Source of the DNA: Evernia prunastri
Lineage: Eukaryota; Ascomycota; Lecanoromycetes; Lecanorales; Parmeliaceae
NCBI GenBank assembly: GCA_003184365.1
Contig: NKYR01000046.1
Span: 217,518-281,517 of the forward strand
Direction: 5' to 3'
Length of the DNA: 64,000 nucleotides
The notes under the pieces were generated by a model. The model made no database searches, was not told the DNA's origin, and saw only the letters and a program-made list of their open reading frames with translations. Within the stretch, counting starts at the first letter, position 1, and every line of letters begins with the position of its first letter. Positions 59,201 through 64,000 of the stretch are shown in pieces. The position numbers and the translations under genes were made by a program.

Positions 59201-62200
59201 AAATCGTTTTGATGTCCCTAGCGCGGAGAAACTTTTCAAGCCCACTGATCTGGTCATCTGGAGCCGACACAACGATGTCTTGAGGACCATTGACACAAGA
59301 AATTTCACAGGAAGTCCCAGAATCCCGGATGAGCTGTCGCATTTGTTGCAAGCTCTCTTGGGTAGCAAGCATACTATGAGAGTTTAAGGTGCAAGACCTT
59401 TGCATGAGCTCTGCCCGCTTGCCAACCAGATACAGTGTACTAGCGAGCGAAATGACACCAGAGATATGCAAAGCCGCGTATTCACCAAGACTATGGCCAA
59501 GTACGAGGGTTGGGTAGACTCCCCATGACTGCCAAAGCGATGCCATGGATATCTCTAACGACACAAGGCCTAGTTGAGTCTGCATGGGAGAGAAGACGGT
59601 GTCATCCGACGATGGGGTACCCTCGATCAAGTGAATGAAGGATGTAAATCCTAGTTCGAGAGCCAATCTCTCGCATTCCAAAGCTTTCTCCCGAAAGACT
59701 TTGCAGTACTTGAACAACTGAGCCCCCATACCTGGATATTGTGAGCCTTGGCCGGAGAAGACGAACATGGCATGGTCGGAGCCAATCGTCCGCGGAGCCG
59801 CATTTCCATTTGTGTCTTCCATGGCTTTGACCAAGCAATCTTTTGTCTCGTGAACATCTTTGACGAGGAATGCATGACGGTAAACATGATGCATTCTACG
59901 TGCACTAGTCGTGTAAGCAAGATCCCCTATATCAGTGTTGGGATGCGCTTCCAGGTAAATGTGCAAACGTTGCAAATTTGCTACCAGCGACTTTTGCGTC
60001 CTTGCGGAGACGAGGACCGTAAAGGGGGTCCGTGGGTCTGCAGCTTCCAAGGTTCGCAATGGCGGGTCCTGAAGCAGCAGGCTTGTGTTTCCGCCTGCCG
60101 CGCTGAAGTTGTTCACCATGACTTTGCATGCTCCGGCGGAGGCTCCTTGACCCTCAAATGGTGTTTGTGCTCGAGGGATGCGAAGTTTGTTCGGAGAAGA
60201 ATCTTGCAAATTCACGTTTACATGATTCTTGATGCCAACGTGCGGAGGGATGACCTTGTGTCGCATCATCAGAATGGCCTTGATCACGGACGTGATACCA
60301 GCAGCACCTTCACTATGGCCAATATTGGCTTTGACGGCGCCTACATGCAGTGGACTTGCTGGGCTCCTTCCTTTCGCGAGCACGTTGGCGACTGATGCCG
60401 ATTCCGTCGAATCACCAGCTTGCGTACCTGTACCGTGCATCTCAACGTACCCAATCTCTTCGGGTTGAACATCAGCGTCTCTTAGTACCTGGTGAAAAAG
60501 GTTCTCTTGTGTTGGAGCGTGCGGATGAGTAATCGATACCGCCTGTGCAGAGTGATTCGTCCCTGCACTACGCAAGATTGCTTGTATATTGTCCCCATCG
60601 GCAATCGCGTCGTCGAGCCGCTTCATTACAATGCTGCCAGCGCCATCCGCACGACAGTACCCATCTGCACCATCGTCGAAAGTCTTGCACGAGCCAGTAG
60701 GTGAGAGAAATCCACCTCGGCTCAAACCTGCAAACATGTCGGATCCTGTCAGTATATTTGCTCCGCCAGCAACAGCCGTGTCGCATTCCCGTGACAAGAG
60801 CGCTGATCGAGCCATCTATATCGCAACCGAGCTCGATGAGCAGGCTGTATCGAAGCTGTAGGAGGGCCCGTCCCACTTGAAATGATAATTTAGACGGCCG
60901 GGACCGAACGCCCGAATTCCGCCCGTCACGTAATATATATCTATGTTCTGTGAGGCATTGTGCTCTCTCCAATCATCGGTAGTCTGACCAAAGAAGGTCC
61001 CGATTCTATGCTTCTGGAACGAGGGGCTTCCATTCGGAAAGTAACCGGCCATTTCAAGGGCCTCGTAGGTGGTCAGGAGCATGAGTCTTTGTCCAGGATC
61101 CGTCTGGCGCGCTTCCCTTGGTGACATGTTGAAGAGCTTGGTGTCAAAGAAGCCTGGGCGCTCTATGAAACATCCGAATGGTGTTAGACTGGTGTTTTTG
61201 GTCTTTCCGGAAGCATTGTAATGACTGCCTAGGTCAAATCGATCTGTGGGAATCTGTGATTGTGGTCAACATCATGGTCATTGGAGGCAAGCACTGTGAG
61301 GAATTCTACCTCTCGATGCATGTCGCGTCCAGCCACTAGAAGTTCCCAAAATTCATCCAAATTCTCAGCACCCGGGAATCGTCCAGACATCCCAGTAATA
61401 GCGATATCCGTGGAGCTCCATCTCTGAGATTCGCCCAAATTGGAACGGTCCGAGTTCTCCGTCATCCGAACAGATTTCCCCTGCTTTTCCAGGGCCAGCT
61501 GAACAGCTTTCGCCGTGTTTCTTGAGCCGATAGACACAAGCTCGACGTGTTCGGTGTCAATATCTTTGATGATGGCTTGAATTGTCTTTGACCAATGTAG
61601 GGGCCTGGAAAGGATCTCAATGACAACTTCCTCTAGAAGCTCTTCCAGATTGAGTCCAAGCCATGGTTTCCCTGTGCTAGGAGAGTAGAGTAGAGATTGT
61701 TCCATTCGATAACGTCCTAGCGTTGAGGTAGCTCCAATCAGTCTCCGAATGTCAACATGGGCCAGATGGCTGGCGTGGAAGGCTGCTGAAATGGGTAGCT
61801 TGGCTTTTCGTGCAAGCGACAGTTTGCTTGAATAGGAAAGTAGGCGTGCGATGCTTGGAGGTGGCCCACTTATCGTACAAGAATCCTCGGAGACGGCGCT
61901 GATGTAAGCTATGTTACATTGGGGTATGGTGCAAGACGAGCGCCAGCTCTGGACTTCGTCCCTGACTTCTTCTTCCGAGACACGGAAAATTGCGGTGGCC
62001 CAGCTCTCACTCGACGGCTCAATGTCCATGGACCGGCGGCGAGCTTCGAGTCCGAGTCGGAGCGAAAAGCTTATGATTTCCGGGCCAGCATGCAGAAGAT
62101 CCCTCACGGAGTGAGTGGTTGCCGCTGTTGCTGCAAGTATCAGACCCGTGCATGATCCGAGGAGTATCGACTTGGCGCTCCCAGAGTCCGAGGCATTCGG

Positions 62201-62563
62201 ATTGGTCTCCAAGCGACTGGATCAGGTCAACCATCTGCATTTTACACAATTCTTGGATCCGACGGCTTACATGACCAAGTTGCCAAGCTGAGAAACACAG
62301 TGAAGCACTGTGGCCACAGCAGTATCGAGAAGACCACTTTCCGCATATTTGTCGGCCAAATCAGCAATGCTATAGCAAGAGTGGAAAGCATCACGTTCAA
62401 TTCGTGACAAGTTCGAGATGTCGTGACGCAGTGCATCTGATGCGCTCTGAAGGAAGGTTTGAGCAGCAGGCGAATGCCGTGAGCGGCGAATCAAGTCTTT
62501 GATCAGTGGGCATGGATCCTGCGTCTGATCGCCGAAGACAAGGACGGATGTCTTGGTAGACAT
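56238..62563 (-). pseudogene. non-reducing polyketide synthase SAT-KS-AT-PT-ACP-TE with an in-frame TAG in KS
   Basis: Iterative type I synthase of an aromatic polyketide. Exons 62563-62271, 62216-61310, 61253-56409 and 56282-56238 join to 2029 positions, in frame throughout except for TAG at codon 546 (60818-60816). Domains with residues seen: SAT (about 5-340) with GSCTG; KS (about 368-800) with DTACSSSS (Cys538), EMHGTGT and KANIGHSEG; AT with FVFSGQGSQYPGMG and GHSLGEYAAL (Ser about 989); PT with SGHNVHGFALCP (His about 1307) and an Asp in YWIDCLAQLGGFVLN; a single ACP with MGLDSL (Ser about 1673); TE with GWSMGG (Ser about 1840) and EGNHFSV. There is no C-methyltransferase or reductive domain. 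The stop replaces a codon where the family has Gln (VAI-Q-MA). The product class, probably orsellinate- or resorcylate-like, is only a guess. Confidence 0.88.
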
Positions 62564-63012
62564 TGCTGTCTGGATGGGGTAGGATGAGCAGCAACAGGTC
62601 AGGAAGCAATGGTTGAATTGTCTCCCAAAGGCGAGGAGATGGGTACTTAAGGTAACGAGTGAGGTTGGAGGGGGCGTAATGAGGCTCCATGTTTGTGGCA
62701 ATTGGAGCAGCTCGCCGAAACATACGAACCTACCTTAGCGGAAGGCTATAGGTCCAAGAAACGGTGTAAAGGCGGTTACTTTTTTGGAGATGATTTCAAT
62801 ACGATCTCAGGGTGCCAGGACTATATGACGATTATTTTAATAATACGTTTTTTAAAATCTACAGTATTAAAATATCAATGATAATAGATTAGTTAATAAA
62901 AATATACGTACTTATAAAAAGAATCGGAATAATTATTTTATCGTTTTATATTTGAAATTGTTGAAAGTGCACTCTTGCCTCCTAGCGCCGGCGTCCTACC
63001 TTAGTCCCAAAG
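62564..63012. other. PKS promoter region grading into A/T-rich sequence
   Basis: The first about 150 bp must hold the PKS promoter. 62820-62970 is markedly A/T-rich, unlike the flanking genes, just before the repeated element. Confidence 0.5.
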
Positions 63013-63074
63013 CTAACGCGGGACTAACCCCAAAAGAGTCTAGATCGCTTCGCGGACTTTTGTGTTAGGACGCC
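62990..63074. repeat. nested inverted repeats at element edge
   Basis: Outer arms GGCGTCCTA (62990-62998) and TAGGACGCC (63066-63074); inner arms TTAGTCCC (63001-63008) and GGGACTAA (63020-63027) with an 11-base loop. The second copy of the element keeps the right arms and lacks the left ones. Confidence 0.7.
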
Positions 63075-63279
63075 TGCTCCAGAAACCCCGTATTTCAAAA
63101 AACCGAGCTTCGCGTCCACAAATTTTTAAATCAGTCACAGATCCACCAATTCTTGTCAGAACCACTTATAAATATATACCACGACGTGTAGAATTATGTG
63201 GTAAACTCATTGGTAACAAAATCTGACTCCCTACAGCAACATCTCGCGTTATGTACCCTGCTGACCTTCTATTGCCCTT
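63013..63279 (+). repeat. direct repeat copy 1 of an unknown element
   Basis: 267 bp matching 63734-64000 at all but four positions that I could count by eye, offset exactly 721 bp. The unit continues rightward from here with unique sequence to the N at 63733. Confidence 0.9.
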
Positions 63280-63308
63280 GACACCAGACCCATCACGTTC
63301 CTATTTGA

Positions 63309-63733
63309 ATGACCAAACCAACGGGTCACCCCTTTCCAGCAACGGGCCCCGGCTGTGCATTTCCCCTCTCCCAGCGTCCGAGAACCTTCAAACACGGCAC
63401 CCAGACCGAATACGCAGCGCATCGTACGCGCTTTGGGAGTTCCACTCCAGAACCTCCGCGATGGGACGATGACATCTCGTCGATAAGTGGGGATACCGGT
63501 ACATGTTTTGGTGACTCTGAGGATGGGTCGGACAGAGATCAAGCTTTGGAACCGCTGCAGTTGCCTGCTTCCTTCTGGCCAAGCCGGGGTTCGAAGCAGA
63601 ACAAGGCGGCCATTGCAAAGGAGCTTCAGGAAGGCGTGATCCAGCAGCTTCCGCCGTCCGCCAATACCAGACTACCGGACTTTCGTCGTATGACGAGGCA
63701 AGATGTAGAGCTTCGGATCAAGGAACTGTGGGN
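63309..63733 (+). CDS. open frame within the repeated unit, unknown
   Basis: An ATG-started frame of at least 141 codons that is still open at the undetermined base 63733, after which copy 2 of the repeat begins and a TAA would follow. Polar, with an acidic stretch (WDDDISSISGDTGTCFGDSE) and a helical C-terminal part (AAIAKELQEGVIQQLPPSAN). No recognised family. It may be an element-encoded protein cut short by the sequence join. Confidence 0.35.
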
Positions 63734-64000
63734 CTAACCCGGGACTAAGCCCAAAAGATTCTAGATCGCTTCGCGGACTTTTGTGTTAGGACGCCTGCTC
63801 CAGAAACCCCGTATTTCAAAAAACCGAGCTTCGCGTCCACAAATTTTTAAATCAGTCACAGATCCACCAATTCTTGTCAGAACCACTTATAAATATATAC
63901 CACGACGTGGAGAATTATGTGGTAAACTCATTGGTAACAAAATCTGACTCCCTACAGCAACATCTCGCGTTATGTACCCTGCTGACCTTCTATTGCCCTT
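63734..64000 (+). repeat. direct repeat copy 2, running off the window
   Basis: Begins immediately after the N at 63733 and matches copy 1 to the last base of the window, so its real length is unknown. Confidence 0.9.

Noticed and set aside
60807..60830. The PKS stop lying inside an intron
   Set aside because: The only GT..AG pair enclosing the TAG is 12 nt, far below the minimum, and removal of longer stretches would delete the ketosynthase active site.
1..64000. tRNA, rRNA or CRISPR loci
   Set aside because: I looked for B-box-like GGTTCGA sequences with matching acceptor stems and for regularly spaced short repeats; none fit. The 170-bp array is far too long in period for CRISPR.

Overview
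The window is nuclear DNA of a filamentous ascomycete (Pezizomycotina type). The evidence is many short introns (about 50 nt, GT..AG, CTAAC-like branch sites), a fungal gene set (Zn(II)2Cys6 regulator, non-reducing polyketide synthase with SAT domain, INO80 subunit Ies4, GID E3 ligase subunit, Rng2/IQGAP, Nej1/XLF) and gene-poor spacers of 1-5 kb. I cannot fix the order or genus from the sequence. Seventeen protein genes could be modelled. For fifteen of them the exons I joined by hand sum to an open reading frame with canonical or near-canonical splice sites. Two, the O-methyltransferase and the polyketide synthase, are interrupted.

Layout: 1-1536 is the 3' part of a TPR/F-box/LRR protein (Dia2/Pof3 type), convergent with indoleamine 2,3-dioxygenase (1615-3278, -). 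Next come a GH18 chitinase (5269-7223, -), the INO80 subunit Ies4 (9163-10079, +), the GID/CTLH ligase subunit Gid1/Vid30 (11279-13570, +), an MFS transporter (14385-16193, +), IMP dehydrogenase (16466-18373, -) and an IQGAP/Rng2 protein (18865-24083, +). Between 24084 and 29024 lies a gene-poor stretch with only scraps of possible coding sequence. It is followed by a forkhead factor (29025-30573, -), cactin (31827-33739, -) head-to-head with Nej1/XLF (33990-35611, +), an unrecognised 507-residue protein (36269-38460, +), a Tim17-like membrane protein (39733-40393, -) head-to-head with a small ubiquitin-like-looking protein (40545-41056, +), a degenerate ~170-bp tandem array (about 41396-42500), an unrecognised repeat-bearing acidic protein (42936-44647, +), kinesin-8 (45037-48162, +) and methionine sulfoxide reductase A (48618-49315, +).

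The right end, from 49.6 kb on, is the accessory part: a Zn(II)2Cys6 regulator (49611-52478, +), an O-methyltransferase (53682-55182, +) and a convergent non-reducing polyketide synthase SAT-KS-AT-PT-ACP-TE (56238-62563, -). These look like a minimal secondary-metabolite cluster. As sequenced, both biosynthetic genes are broken by a single lesion each. The PKS has an in-frame TAG eight codons after the ketosynthase active-site cysteine, exactly where a Gln (CAG) is expected. The O-methyltransferase has a one-base frame slip in its first third. All the catalytic residues I looked for are otherwise intact, so this is either a very recently silenced cluster or two assembly errors. The cluster abuts a repeated element (two copies of a 267-bp sequence 721 bp apart, with an N at the junction and nested inverted repeats), which runs off the window.

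Most other genes are housekeeping: ubiquitin ligation, kynurenine/NAD synthesis, GTP synthesis, cytokinesis, splicing, DNA end joining, mitosis and oxidative repair. They are not arranged by pathway, as is usual in fungi.
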